From Riptortus pedestris (taxonomy: Eukaryota; Arthropoda; Insecta; Hemiptera; Alydidae), in the NCBI GenBank assembly GCA_019009955.1, contig CM032228.1:226178501-226242500 (forward strand): a stretch of DNA of 64,000 bases, given 5' to 3'. A program made the translations under genes and the position numbers. Below the pieces are notes generated by a model. The model worked only from the letters and a program-made list of their open reading frames with translations, was not told the DNA's origin and ran no database searches. How positions within the stretch are numbered: the first letter of the stretch is position 1; each line of letters starts with the position of its first letter. Of the stretch, positions 12,301-24,750 are shown one piece after another.

Positions 12301-15300
12301 TAAGAGAGTGAAACCCTTTTGTTGGTATGACCTACTTCTAATTCAAGAGGTGAGCATATGAATAAATATTATTAATATAATATTAATTACTAAAAATTAA
12401 TAATAAGAGAGCTGCCCAGAGAGAAGGAGAAGAAAGAAATTAGATGATAAAATTTGAATATCACACATCTAACCCGAGACCCACATTGGACTCATCCTCA
12501 CATCTATGGTATTTTTTAAAGTAATTTTTGCTCTAAACATAAAAAAAAAAAAAAACTGCCATGCAAGGGCTGAATAAACAGATTTCCCACACGTTGAAAT
12601 GACCCTGGTGATCTCAGCTCACCAACTATTCTATTTCCACTGTAATAAGAAGTATATGAAACAGGAATTAAATAAAAGTCCGTCACGCAGGAGCTGCGTA
12701 AACTAAGCAGATTTCCCACGTGAAGTTATACAATAGAGAAATCTCCATACGAGAGCCGAACAGTTACGGCAAAGGGCCGAACTAGCTTTTGGAGGGAAAT
12801 TCAAAAATCCGTTATCGGCCCAAATTTAATAAAAATGCCAATATCTCGGTTAATATTCAAGATAGGGAATAAAAGTATATAACAATCTTTATAGTAAATT
12901 TAATTTGCAATAAGATTGTTTTTGTACAATTTTTCGATGCGACGTATAGTAACGGAGATATTTCGAATTTTCGAAAATCCTCCCCTCTAAACCCCCTTAA
13001 GGGAAATCTGCTAAAACCTGAGTTGCAAAAAGTGGACGTTAATAAATAATAATAATAATAATAATAATAATAAGGAATTAAAAAGCAAGAGATGTTTAGT
13101 GACTCAGTTACTCAAAGTAAAAATTTTATGAGTAAAAATAAGAGTTTACTGAAGGTTGAAAATAAATAAATATAAATAACTCGTTTAATATTTGAATCAC
13201 GAGAAAATGTATAGAACAACAATTTTAGAGAAGTAAACGTTTAACAAGATTGGTTCTATAAAATTTTTACTCTGACTTATAATAATGGATATAATTTGAA
13301 TTTTCCATTTCCCCCTCTAAAGCCCCTCCCCTGGTCCAATTTCAGCCATTAAAAAAATTGACCTTTACATGAAGTGCTAAAATATCAAATTTGGTAACAT
13401 TTTAAGGAAAGTTATAACTGTTAAAGTGGTAACAGACAAGTGTATATATAATTTTGAACTGACCTCATTTTTGTCATCTCCTAGATAGGATTGATGAAAA
13501 CATTTAAAGATTTTTTTTTTTTTAAATCACATCATGAGTATAACCCAATAGCTGATTTCCCTCAAGGGAAATCTGCAGAGAGAAAAATCAATTATCGTTC
13601 TTTTTTATGACAATTATTCAGTTCATACCTATAGAACAGCAATTAATAAGAGCAACAACCAGGGAAGAAATTATTTGGAATCCAGCACCTTACAATAGAA
13701 CTTAAAAAGAAATGGACAATTTGGAGAATTGCTTTAAAGTCATAAGACAACAAAAAAATCATTTACCTGAGGATGAGAAAATGATATTTCACTAAATTCA
13801 GAATAAAATGTGAGAATATAGATACAAAAACATATGGCAACAATCCATTCTGATATTGTACTTGCGACGTGAAGCTGATAACCTCCATCATTAGGGTCCC
13901 ACTTCCTTGGGTTACTCCCTGCAAAGAAAAATAAATTGCATAAGGGTCTAATCATGAACAATTGCATTTTAAAAGTTCTACTCTTAACCATTTACCAGTT
14001 AGATTATCCAGATGAGAGGTGTTGACAAAGAAAACCTTGTGAACTAATATACTTCCTTCAGAGTAAACAATATATTGTTACGTTTATTACAAGAATAATA
14101 AACGTTGTTTATTAAAGTTCTTTTTGATTGCAAAATTAAACACAAAAGCTTTAGAGTTTTTATTACTGCTCAATTTATTAAACAATGCACTATACACTTG
14201 GTTAATTATTCTTAACTACTACTCGCAGTATGCACTGATAGCGTCACTGTTCTTCTTATTGCACAGTAACTTACTCATTGAAGTTCACAAAAGCATGGCA
14301 CTGCACCGATCTTCACAAAGATAATGGCACTGCACTGTCCTTTACTTAAACACAGCACTACACTGTTCTTTACATAAACACAGCACAACACTGTTCTTAC
14401 ATAAACACGGCACAACACTGTTCTTTACATAAAAAAGTCCGTCACGCAGGGGCTGCGTAAACTAAGCAGATTTCCCACGTAAAGTTTTACAATAGACAAA
14501 TTTCACAAGAGCCGAACAGTTAAGGAAACGGCTGACCTAGCTTTTGGAGGGAAACTTACTCTCATCCGTTATCCGCCCAGATATAATAAAAATGCAAATA
14601 TCTCGGTTAATATTCAAGATAGAAAATAAATGTATATAACAATATTTATAGTAAATGTAATTTGCAATAAGATTGATTCTATACAATTTTTCGATCCGAT
14701 GTATAGTAACGGAGATATTTCGAATTTTCGAAAATCCTCCCCTCTAAACCCCCCCTCCCACTGGTCCGATTTCAGCCGTTAACAAACTTTCTTTTTACAT
14801 AAAACAACTACATATCGAGTTTGGTAACGATCAAACAAAAATTGCGACCACTAGAGCGGTAACAGACAAATATATAGATAGATATATATGTATATATATA
14901 TAGATATATATATACAGTTTTGAACGGACCTCATTTTCGTCATCTACTAGGTAGGATCGATGGACATTTGAAGAAAAATTTCGAAAATTCCGTCATGAGT
15001 ACAACCTCAATAGCTGATTTCCCTTAAGGGAAATCTGCTAACAGGACAACACTGTTCTTTACATAAACACGGCACAACACTGTTCTTCACATAAAACACT
15101 TTACTGCACTGCAACTAAAACGCACTGTTCACTAATGCTACACTGAACGCACTGTTATTCACTTCAAGAGAGCTGAGAACGAACTAAACTGTCGGGCGAG
15201 CTGTACCCCTTTTATAGCTTGGCAGCTAACACCAAAAAGAAGGCAAAGAATGGGCTGGACGGCATAGTCGAGACACTTCCGACGCCAATGGTCGGCCCCT

Positions 15301-18300
15301 TTTATCTACTTTGTACTTATTAAATATGTGATTAATTCTGTTTAATTTTTCATGTACGTAGTTTTCGCAATAATAATTTTCAAAGGATGCTAAGGAAATC
15401 ACTTCAGGCCAAAGAGATTTTCTCGAATAGTTTGAGCTCATCAGTATAAGGAATCAAGAATCAGGCATTTGGGCAAAATTATCAAATAGCTAATTACCTT
15501 ATACCTCTATTAAAATTTTATTTTTGAACTTCCATGCTCAAAAATTAAAGTTGAAAAAAAGTCTGTCACACAGAGGACTGTGTAAACTAAGGAGATTTTT
15601 CAGTTTGTTCGGCCCTTAGCATTGATGATTTCTGGATCTACCTTGGTGTTTCTTTCTCCCCACATAGTGCAGGGGCAATGATATCTGACTGGAGGACTGT
15701 TTTGTCTAATCTTGACAGGGCCCCATTGAAACTGCAGCAGCCATTACAGGCTCTGAGGACCTACATTTTACCATGGTGGTCATGGGTTGGTGCTAGGAAA
15801 CCCCATCCCAGTGGAGCTCCACCGGATGGATATAAGTATAAGGTCTTCAGTACATAAGCGGGTGCACCTCCCTTATATATATATATATATATTGTAATGT
15901 ATTTATTTATGCTTCTAAGTGTAACTGTGGCCTGGGCATCCCTTGCTTGGCTCACACCGTTTGTTTAGAACCAGGAATTTGGAGAAATTACAGTATAAGT
16001 TGGATAGCAGAGGAGGCATCTATTGAGGTGAGGTGTGATTGGGAGGGGGGGGGGCAGGTTTGGTGCCTCCAGATAATATTATAAGTGTATGTGAGCTTTG
16101 CATGAGTGAATTGTATGCGAGTGTGCAAGGACATGAGTGAATGTGGTAAGGTTCCTGATTCTACAACATGGACAAGTTTAAGAGCAGAGGATTTGACTGG
16201 AAAGCATTTTGTGGCCTTTACTAAGATTGTAGGAGGGGCTTTTCCTACCCGGGTCAGGACTTCTTGTGGTAAGCCGCTGGATAGGATTAGGATATCCATG
16301 TGCTGATCTGGCTGTGGAGCTTTGGAAAAGGTTGCTCATGTTTTGGGCAACTGTATTGCTACCAAGAGACTTTGAATGAAGTTGTTTGCTTTGTAAAGCA
16401 GGGATGGATTACCTGGTACGAGAACATATTTGTAACCTCTATTGGAACCTTTCGGCCAGACTTACTTGTGAAGTGGAGAACAAGTGTGGCAATTATAGAT
16501 GTCCAAGTTGTTACCGCAGCAGGGCCTTTATCAGATATTTTTCAGACGAAAAAGGATAAGTACGACAGGCTGGAGAGGGTGGTTGCCTAGCTCGCCGAAC
16601 TTGAGCCAGGCATGACCGAGTACTCCAGTGACCTTGTCTTACAAAAGTGCCCAGTGTAAGAAGTGCAGGCGGATTGCGGGATCTGTGCATGAGCAGTTCA
16701 GGAATGCAGTGGATCAGCATCCTGGTGATTCCAGGACAGTCTGGGGCATATTTGCAGCAATGATTGGACAACTGAGTGGATGACAAGGCATTGGGTGAGG
16801 CAAGAAGAGGATATCCACTTGGCAAAAGTTTTTAAGGACCAAGAAGTGTGGTGGGATTTGTGATCCTTTATGATATTTTAATGTAGTGTATTATTTTAAT
16901 TATGTATTATGGTTTTTGATTTTTTTTTTTTTTTTTGGCATGTAGATGGACAGAACTTCTTTTGGGTGCTTGCACCTTTACCCAAAGATGTCTCTTTGGG
17001 ACAATATTGGGGTTGGGGAGCCCCAGTTCATGTATGGAGTTGGTTGCACCTCAAAATATTAACTCTGTAGGGAAATTGTTTATTGTGTACATTATACATT
17101 TTTTTTATATTTATATCAAAACCCAAATAAATAGTCATGATATATCCTGGTATGGCCGAATAGTGTTCTCATCTCACCATATACTCTCTATTTCTAAATA
17201 AATCTTCGATAAGTAGAAGTGGTGGTTTACTCAAGAATGAAAATTAGAAAATACAAATAACTCGTTAAATAAAACGAAAATCCACAAAACAATAATTGTA
17301 GAAAGTTTACCACGAATAGAGTAGTGAGCTCGATTCCCGTGTGGGCAATAGCAATAAATTTAGTACTGAACTCATTAAATTAAACTCTCAACCCCAACCT
17401 GGCCTGAAAAGGGTGGCAATCTATGGATAAACCACCCTGATTAGTCCAAAAGTACTATAAAGTGAAAATTAATCATCATTGATATATTTTGACAGCATAT
17501 ACTTTCCCCAAGGAGATCACTTTCATATCATTGGAGCCCATTTATTTTTAAAACCAACTTTTGAAATAGGTCTAATACCCAATATAGCCTAAAATAATTA
17601 GAAGTTCATATTTTTCTTTTACACTTATTAGCTAATTTATGACACTTAAAGATTGTAATATATTAAAATGTAGAAAAAATTACATAAAATTACCATGGAA
17701 TCTCAAATGTGACAATAGTCCTGCAATAGATACTACAAAAAAAAACACAGTGCAAATCATGGCCAGACAAACTCTGAAATGAGCCATCATGATGCTATTT
17801 GCAACAGGGTGCATATGATAGGAACACAATGCCTAAAACAAAACAAGTAACCTTATAGCTTCATTATGCAATGTCAATGTATAACAAAATACAAATAAAT
17901 ACTAATTATTAACTATGGTATTAACTATGGTACAGTGATGTTCCTAAGCAGAGAACATACTATTTACATATCAAATACCTAAATACCTAAGTTAATGAGA
18001 TTGGGTCGAATTCCACAAAAAGTTAAAAATAAGAGTTATTTAAATTGCCTAGGAATAGTCTGTAGGCACAGGACCTCACTGTTGCGGTGAAATGTTTAGC
18101 TATTATTTTATTAAAAGCTCCAACGTTTTCATGAGGCTGAGTGTTTGCATTTTCCTATTCAACCAGTCTCTCAAAACATCAATTTTAGGATATCAACTGC
18201 TAAAATAACTTTATTAATAGAAAGTACAAATAAGGGTGCAAGTATGCTACACAAAAAGAAGCTACTTCTTTTTCAGCCTCACTTCCGAGCTGTCTAAAAT

Positions 18301-18516
18301 ACAGATATTCATATATATATTTTAAGGGTTTAATATACATTACTGGAAAATTATTTATATAATCTCTGGAATTTTGTATTCAACCAATGCTTCAACTTTG
18401 GAAAAATTGTTTAGTATTTCGATTTCCATACTACCATGGTTTTCATTTAAAAAATGCTGGAGGATTTAATTCAATAACATTGAGTTAATGTTGTGGTTAC
18501 AAACGGACTATACAAT

Positions 18517-18577
<61 letters not shown>

Positions 18578-21500
18578 TAGTGGCCAAAAAAAAGGTCGTT
18601 TAATAATATTTACAACTAGCTATATTAACCATTCTACAACAGATGTGTGTGGGTATGTGTGTAAGTATGTATGCATATGTATATGTATGTATGGATATAT
18701 GTTCTTATATACCTTAGAGGAAGACAATAATATTGAGTAAAATATTACCTGAATCCAGAAGTACACTGTTCCAACACCAAAACATAGGGTAGCTCCAAAG
18801 TAGTGTACATACTTAACATTTGTTTCTTGGAAATTAGCAACAATGCTTAAACCGAGGCATGAGAAAACCCCTAACCATACTCCTGTTTTATTGAGTCGAA
18901 CAACTTTTGGTGATATTGTATAACTTTCATAGTATTGGCAAACTTCGCAATACCTTATATAAACTAATATACACACTAAAACAGAATTTTATCTTAATTA
19001 ACCTTTAAATTAAGCAATAAATAAATGTGTAGTATATAGATCATTGATAAGTCAATTCCTAATAAAATAAAGACTGATATTTTACAGCTAATTAATTTAA
19101 TAACATTCATTTTTGATTAAAAAAAAGTCTGTGCAAACTAAGCAGATTACCCATATGTTGGTGTAACACACTTGTGTTCTTTCATCACATATTCTCAATT
19201 TCGATGTAAAAAAAAAAAAAAAGAAAAAAAGAAAAAAAAAACAATGAGTAGAAAGAAAAAATAAATATATCTCGGTTAATATTCATGACACAGAAAATAT
19301 GTATAGAACAGCAATTATAGAACATTAAATAAGCCATAAGATCAGCTACACTGGTCGACAAGGTTTTCTTCACAAGAAATCTAATTAGTGAATCTAGTGC
19401 AGTTTTTCATACTGAACTCAGAAATGTAGTCAGATGTTTTCCATCAGGCACAGTTTTCTTATGACAACTACTTTTTTAAAATCTAATTTTAGCAGTTTTT
19501 TTTTACATGCCCTAGGAACCTTTACCTCATATGTAGTGATAATCCAAGCTGTATTTAAGGAAATTTTATTTGTAATATTATGCTGAAGCCCCATAAAACA
19601 AAGCTGTGAAGGTTCATTCATATTTAGACATGCTCAGACTTGTTCGCCTGGCATTGTGATGTGACAGTATTGAGCAGCCTGTGAGGAGTTTGTTCAGTAG
19701 TGAAATTTTCCCTTCCTTTCTTTTTAGAGGTGTATTGTGCTTTATTTTTTCATTGTGCCAAGAAATCATGTAGTAGTGTAAATCATGTAGACGGTTTCTG
19801 CTATATTTGTGGTGGCTGACCTTGAAGTCTCAGAGGCGAAATTTGACCCCACTCATAAGGAAGTGTTATCAACTTTACTTTGGCTGTCAGGCTGGCAAAT
19901 TTGATGAGAGCTGGGCCCCCAAATAAGCATGCCTCGTGGGTTAGATTGCTGCTTGATATATATTAAAGGAATCACATCTAGAACAAAACATACAGTTAAG
20001 TATCCAAATTTGCAATCTTCAATAAAACCTGTCTTACACAATAAACAGGTCCCTGTGGCAGTATATGCAGATACGACCTTAGGTGATAACTCTGAATTTC
20101 ATCTACTGAAACTGAAAATACTTCAGATGGCAATAACAATGATCCTACATATGAAGCCAACACCTGCTCATCCCCAATTAGAAAGACCTTAATGATATGA
20201 TTCAGGATTTAAATCTGTCTAAACAGCAAGCTCAAGGTTTAACATCCAGACTCAAAGGGTGGAATCTACTCCAGAAAGAAGTAAGAATATGTAGTTATTG
20301 TGGCCGCCATAGTGATTTCAAGGACTGCTTCTCTGAAGAAAATGGTATTGTGTTTTGTACTGATATTTGTTCAGTTATGGAAACTCTTGGGCTTCAACAC
20401 AGGCCACATGAGTGGTGACTATTCATAGATTCGTCTAAAGTAAGTTTGAAGGCTGTACTGCTACATATGGGCAATGAACTTCCATCAATACCTGTAGCGC
20501 ATGCTGCTGATATAAAAGAGACATATCAAAATATGAAGCTAATTTTAGAGAAAATACAATATGGAAAATATTAATGGAATATCTGTGTTGATTTAAAGGC
20601 TATTGCTTTATTGCTTGGTTTGGAACTTGGGTTCCCCAAATTTTGCTGTTATTTGTGCCTCTGGGACAGCAGAGATAGGAAGTCTCACTATGTAACAAAA
20701 TCATGGCCTAAACATGAATCTCTTATTCCTGAGCAGAAAAATGTGCCATATGACCCGTTAGTGAATCCTAAAAAAATATTGTTACCTCCATTGCATAATA
20801 ATTAAGGAGTAATGAAAAATGTTGTCAAAGCTATGGACAAACATTCTGATGGATTCTTGTACTTGAAATCGAAATTCCCCAAAGTGATGCTAAACCAAAA
20901 GAAGGAATTTTTATAGGACCACAAATCCGGCCATTAATGGGAATTTCGGAGGACTGTTAAATCCACTGGAGAAAGCAACCTGGCAGTCTTTCAAAAGTTT
21001 GTTTTAATTTTCTTGGGAACCATAAAGCAGAAACCTATCGTGACATACTGGCTGATCTTCTGCATTCTTATAAAGCTATGCAACATGTCTTTAAAAATTC
21101 ACTCTTGGACTCTCACTTAGACTTCTTCCTCAAAAATCTTGGAGCTATCAACGATGAGCATGGCAAGTGTTTTCATCAGCAAGCTTCTACTATTGAAAAG
21201 AGGTACCAAGGCAAGGAGTTCCAATATGCTTGGCTGACTGCTTTTGGACCAAGAAAAGAGATGTTCCAGGTGCAAAATATGCCTGAAAATCACTATCTCT
21301 TAGGTAAGTCAGAATGAGTAGTTATAATTTTGAGTTAGATCGATTTTTTCCGAATATTATAAACATTCAAATGAATATCACAAAAAACTCCTGCCCGATG
21401 GAGAAAAACTAAAGTTATATTTCAATTCCGCATGAAAAATACATCTAGAAAATGTAATTTTAGTTCTTGTGAAAGAAAAAAGTTAATTTTTGTCGACCAG

Positions 21501-21796
21501 TGTTATATACACTTTTTCGATCCAATGTATAATAACGGGATATTTTGAATCTTTGAAATTCTCCCCCTTTAAATCCCCTCTCCCACTCATCTTGTTTCAG
21601 TCGTTAACTAACTTGATCTTTCTTTTTACATAAAAAACAGTATAAATGATACTGTTGCCATACCTGTTGGTGAAGCCCGTCGTCACTGGGTGAAGATCGA
21701 GTAGAGCTGGCAAGCGCTTTCAATGCGAAGGCACCATCTTCCAGCCAGTCAAAAATTGTACAACTCATGGTCTTCACCGACAGATATGACAACAAT

Positions 21797-21839
<43 letters not shown>

Positions 21840-22132
21840 CACACATATAATTTTGAAAGAACCTTATCTCCTGGGTAGGATCGATGGACCTTTGAAGAAA
21901 TATTTCGAAAATCATGACATGAGTACAACCTCAATAGCTGATTTCCTTAAGGGAAATCTGCTAAACAGAATAGGAAACAATTCAACTCACATAAAATTGC
22001 TCCAACATTTATTAGTTGACCAAAAACACAACTTTCTGGTGGTTGAGTAGCTGTGTCACTGATGTAAGGAAACTCTGCCTTCACATGACCTTGTAGTACA
22101 GCAGAAATATATCTAAAATGTAAAATTAATAG

Positions 22133-22168
<36 letters not shown>

Positions 22169-23524
22169 CATAAAACAGGAAGGGAAGTCTCCACTCATCC
22201 TATCTCTGATTGCAATGATGAAACATTTTGTTGTTTAATTAGAACATTATCATAATAAAATATCTTGAATAAAATACATTGCTGTTTTATAGTACATTTA
22301 TGCCTTCAGTTTTCCCTTTTTTTTAAACAAACCTTTTTAGAATTTTAAAGCAATAATGTTATCTTGAGATCATTTGCCCTCAATATTATTTTTTACTTTT
22401 TTACATTCATCCAATTCTTATTTTTATAAATGTTTTTGCAGCCTACGGCAAACAAAGTGAATTGAATAATACTATCATGATTTAATGGCAGGCAGGACCT
22501 TCTAATTATGCGCTTTAAACAATTTGTTTACATAACTTACTTGTACAACTTAAAAAAAAAGGTCTTAAGTAGATTTTAGTAATTCCAGGATAATTATAAG
22601 AAGGGACTTCATGAGTCAAGGTCTTCACATTAGAATAACCACATTTATATGAGTGAACAATCACAAAAAGTTAAATTAAATTCTGTTTGATGTCAGAATG
22701 AATGAAAATAGCTGTTTAATATTAAATGGTCTTAACATGTGGGCATGCTCATGTGTATGTGTGAGTGGGGGGGGGGAGGCTTTTCAGAAACCACTCTAGG
22801 TTATGATCATATAATAAAAAGTATAAATTTATGAATTTACAATCATTCACTGAAAAAGTGTGACATTGATGGACTCAATAAGGGAAATCTATATTTAAAA
22901 AAAGTCCGTCCAGCAGGGGCTGCGTAAACAAAACTGATTTCCCTCATGAAGTTTAACAATAGATAAATTTACATACAGGTTAACACAACACCACTGTGAA
23001 TATTAAGTGAATATATACAAACAGTAATAAGAAGCCTTTCAGTCAATTTAATAACCACCAGATGGGAAGCGTCTGAAATGTAAACAAACAGGTCTGCATA
23101 TCTCTCACCGGGAAGAAAAACAATTACTGAAATATATAGTATCTCGTATTATAAAGGTCTCTTCAACATTTGGTATTTAAGCTTCAAATAGTGGTGTTTG
23201 TTAAATAAGAGAGTATTTTTTATGTAACATGAGAAGAAGTGGGGGTTTGTGAAGGCTGAAAACTGAAAAATGCAAATATCTTGGTTAATATTCAAGTTAC
23301 AGAAAAAATCAATATTTATAGTACATTTAATTTGTAATAAGATTGGTTCTATACAATTTTTCAATCCAACATGTAGTAGAGATCTTTTGAAAATCCCCCC
23401 CTCCCACTGATCCAATTTCAGCCATTAACGAATTTGATTTTTCTGTTTACATAAAACGATTAAATATCGAGTTTGGTAACGATATAACAATAATTATGGC
23501 TGCTAGAGCGGTAACAGAGAAATA

Positions 23525-23581
<57 letters not shown>

Positions 23582-23766
23582 TTTTGAACAGACCTCATTT
23601 CTGTCATATCAGAGGTAGGAGATCAATGGACATTTGAAGACAAATTTTGAAAATCGCGTCATGAATATAGTTGACTTCCGTTAAGGGAAATCCGCTAAAA
23701 TGAAACTTACAAGCCAATCTGTCCCAACAGCCTCAGAGATAGGAAATAAGAACAGCAATATTCCAT
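9314..23766 (-). CDS. DRAM2: DRAM2-like autophagy modulator (Frag1/DRAM/Sfk1 family membrane protein), six exons
   Basis: Minus-strand exons in order: 23766-23711, 22112-21991, 18975-18749, 17832-17694, 13918-13767, 9373-9314. All five introns are GT-AG and the phases join, giving 756 nt (251 aa; human DRAM2 is 266 aa). Family signatures: FPYISDTATQPPESCVFG (exon 2), VYIRYCEV then SCLGLSIVANFQETN (exon 3), a hydrophobic segment in exon 4 (MICTVFFFVVSIAGLL), and NDGGYQLHVASTISEW (exon 5). About five to six membrane spans. Vertebrate relatives sit in lysosomal or plasma membrane and promote autophagy. Exon 1 is the weakest part: its ATG has an in-frame stop just upstream and its phase fits, but another frame of the same segment (LLFLFPIS) also looks family-like. 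The short last exon ends in TGA, yet the frame stays open for 78 more codons (see 9077-9313). Confidence 0.88.
9374..11636. other. DRAM intron 5, left part: no feature supported
   Basis: 9940-10320 is less AT-rich and might be an old element (TCACAGAGCCAGTACATCAG), but no coding or terminal motif is visible. The right part of the intron (11637-13766) is repeat A and SINE debris. Confidence 0.4.
11637..12310 (+). repeat. Repeat A copy, diverged, 3' end lost
   Basis: Starts GTCTGTCATGCAGGGGCTAC and keeps decayed inner blocks to about 12310 (TTAACGAACTTGATCTTTC), without the terminal hairpin. Further 5' fragment of the same family at 12554-12597. Confidence 0.65.
12678..13014 (+). repeat. Repeat A copy, internally deleted (337 bp)
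   Basis: Both ends intact, but the middle jumps from CTCCCCTCTAAACCCCC to TTAAGGGAAATCTGCTAA, so the TA tract and right half are missing. Followed by a SINE-tail fragment. Confidence 0.8.
13085..13576 (+). repeat. Repeat A copy, 5'-truncated and diverged
   Basis: Inner blocks and the hairpin end (CCTCAAGGGAAATCTGC) recognisable; the typical 5' start is absent. Ends 190 bp before DRAM exon 5. Confidence 0.6.
14076..15372 (-). mobile_element. Gypsy-like LTR (minus) split by a repeat A insertion
   Basis: Reverse-oriented LTR, about 690 bp without its 605-bp insert. On plus it starts TGTTACG and ends GCAATA, with near-matching flanks ATAT/ATAA. A TTTTATAGC box (about 15210) would be the promoter in reverse. 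It carries about six tandem units of about 30 bp (ACATAAACACGGCACAACAC). Related to the LTR at 29671-30210 and to fragments at 47811 and 56690. Lies in DRAM intron 4. Confidence 0.75.
14437..15041 (+). repeat. Repeat A copy, full length, inside an LTR
   Basis: GTCCGTCACGCAGGGGCTGC to TTAAGGGAAATCTGCTAA, with a TA/TAGA tract at 14870-14920. It interrupts the 30-bp tandem units of the minus LTR, so it is younger than that LTR. Confidence 0.88.
15640..16640 (+). pseudogene. R2-clade non-LTR retrotransposon relic (RT thumb plus RLE endonuclease region)
   Basis: Plus strand: DRAPLKLQQPLQALRTYILP (about 15715-15775) matches the thumb of R2-type reverse transcriptases. Further on, VGGAFPTRVRTSCGKP then CGALEKVAHVLGNC (about 16225-16350) match the zinc-knuckle region, and FRPDLLVKWRTSVAIIDVQV (about 16450-16510) matches the PD...D/E restriction-like endonuclease. 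Frames shift several times and a TA run interrupts the middle. Not in rDNA here. Inside DRAM intron 4. Confidence 0.75.
17300..17480 (+). repeat. tRNA-derived SINE, 5' part reduced
   Basis: B box GAGCTCGATTCCC, GTGTGGGCAATA, CCCAACCTGGCCTGAAAAGG, GATTAGTCCAAAAGTACTAT; tail decayed. Lies 214 bp downstream, in gene sense, of DRAM exon 4 on plus coordinates. Confidence 0.65.
19127..21964 (+). repeat. Repeat A copy split by the Cc8L18.2-like element
   Basis: Left part 19127-19347 (GTCTGTGCAAACTAAGCAGA, ATATCTCGGTTAATATTCA) and right part 21504-21964 (TTTTTCGATCCAATGTATAA to TTAAGGGAAATCTGCTAA) are consecutive in the consensus. The right part has a TA run (21799-21835) and ends 26 bp before the splice donor of DRAM exon 2. 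Confidence 0.8.
19348..21503 (+). mobile_element. DNA transposon-like element with a decayed Cc8L18.2-like gene
   Basis: 2156 bp bounded by 14-bp perfect inverted ends (ACACTGGTCGACAA / TTGTCGACCAGTGT). The plus strand between about 19929 and 21310 encodes, over several frames with stops, a protein resembling the arthropod/cnidarian family also carried by Cotesia bracovirus as Cc8L18.2: TKHTVKYPNLQSSIKPV, DLNLSKQQAQGLTSRLKGWN, VFCTDICSVMETLGLQHRP, ILLPPLHNN, and HLDFFLKNLGAINDEHG with RYQGKEF. Target duplication not resolved (5' AGCT, 3' TATA). The protein family's biochemical role is not known to me. It has split a repeat A copy in DRAM intron 2. Confidence 0.75.
22904..23698 (+). repeat. 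Repeat A copy in DRAM intron 1
   Basis: GTCCGTCCAGCAGGGGCTGC to GTTAAGGGAAATCCGCTAA, with a (TA)n run at 23527-23579. The end lies 12 bp from the splice donor of DRAM exon 1. Confidence 0.82.
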
Positions 23767-24750
23767 CCTTGTCTACGCAATTGTAACAGAAAGACTAAAA
23801 TTGAATTTGAACGTTTTTAGTCTTACTGTTGGTGTAAACATTTATTATGTGCAAACCAAAATGTAGACATGATAAACAAGAGAATAAACAGCATGTCTAC
23901 TACAATTCTTTTTACAACAATACTATAAAATTTGTGTACAACAGTGTTGGTTCATATTTAAAATCAAAAATAAATAAATCACTTTCATTATAAACTGTCA
24001 CTTGGGAAAAAAATATCTCAAGTATAATTCTAGAATTTTATAGTAATGCTAGGAGAGTAATCTAAATTTGAAGGAAAGGGAAACATTAATATTAAGGAAC
24101 AAGGAAAACCTTTTATGAATCATTTTGGGCAAATGGTATTTTGTTATAAAATTAATAAATAATACCAGTGTCAAAGAAAGAAATAATGATGCCAGAATCA
24201 AAGAAAGAGCAATTGGGAAGATATTGCATCACAAAGCCCACCCAATAAAAGAGCAGTTAATTGTCAAAACAATGATAAAATATATATGAAAATAATATAT
24301 ATTAACTAAATAACAAATTCGAAAAGTTTTATTAATTCTATGCTTAGATTCTAAACTTATTACATTATCTATAATTGTTTGTTATTGGTTCAAACTATAG
24401 AAACATTAAAAGAAGAGAAAACACAAATACTGAATCATTTTTATTTCACCCAAGGAGAATATTTATAGGCAATTCTTTCATAGATGTACACTTACGTTCC
24501 AAAAAAGGTGACAGGGAATAAAATAAAGAGTATCAAGGGCAAATAATGAATTCCAGAGATGGTCATTATACATTAACACATTTCAAAATAATGTTATCAT
24601 AACAATCACAGGATAACCTCTCGATTGTTTATCAATAGATAAATCCTTACGTTGTTATAACAGTTTTAGTTTCATTTATAACCTTCCCATACCATGTTCC
24701 TTTAAAATATTTACACTTTAATAAATTTTAGTTCGTTATTATTCGTTAAA
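23767..24750. promoter_or_regulatory. Shared intergenic region between the divergent DRAM-like and RecQ5 start codons
   Basis: The two start codons lie 984 bp apart on opposite strands with no transposon I can recognise between them, although repeat A fills the DRAM intron right up to exon 1. It must contain both 5' UTRs and probably both promoters. I see no convincing TATA or initiator element; assignment as a bidirectional promoter is inferred from geometry only. Confidence 0.5.

Noticed and set aside
14290..15100. CRISPR-like array of 30-bp units
   Set aside because: Units are contiguous tandem repeats within an LTR, without spacers, in a eukaryotic genome.
16511..16825. Minus-strand open frame of 104 codons
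   Set aside because: Shadow of the R2-like relic on the plus strand, which has the recognisable motifs.
19348..21503. Integrated bracovirus segment
   Set aside because: The protein family is widespread in arthropod genomes and the unit has transposon-like inverted ends; no other viral gene is near.
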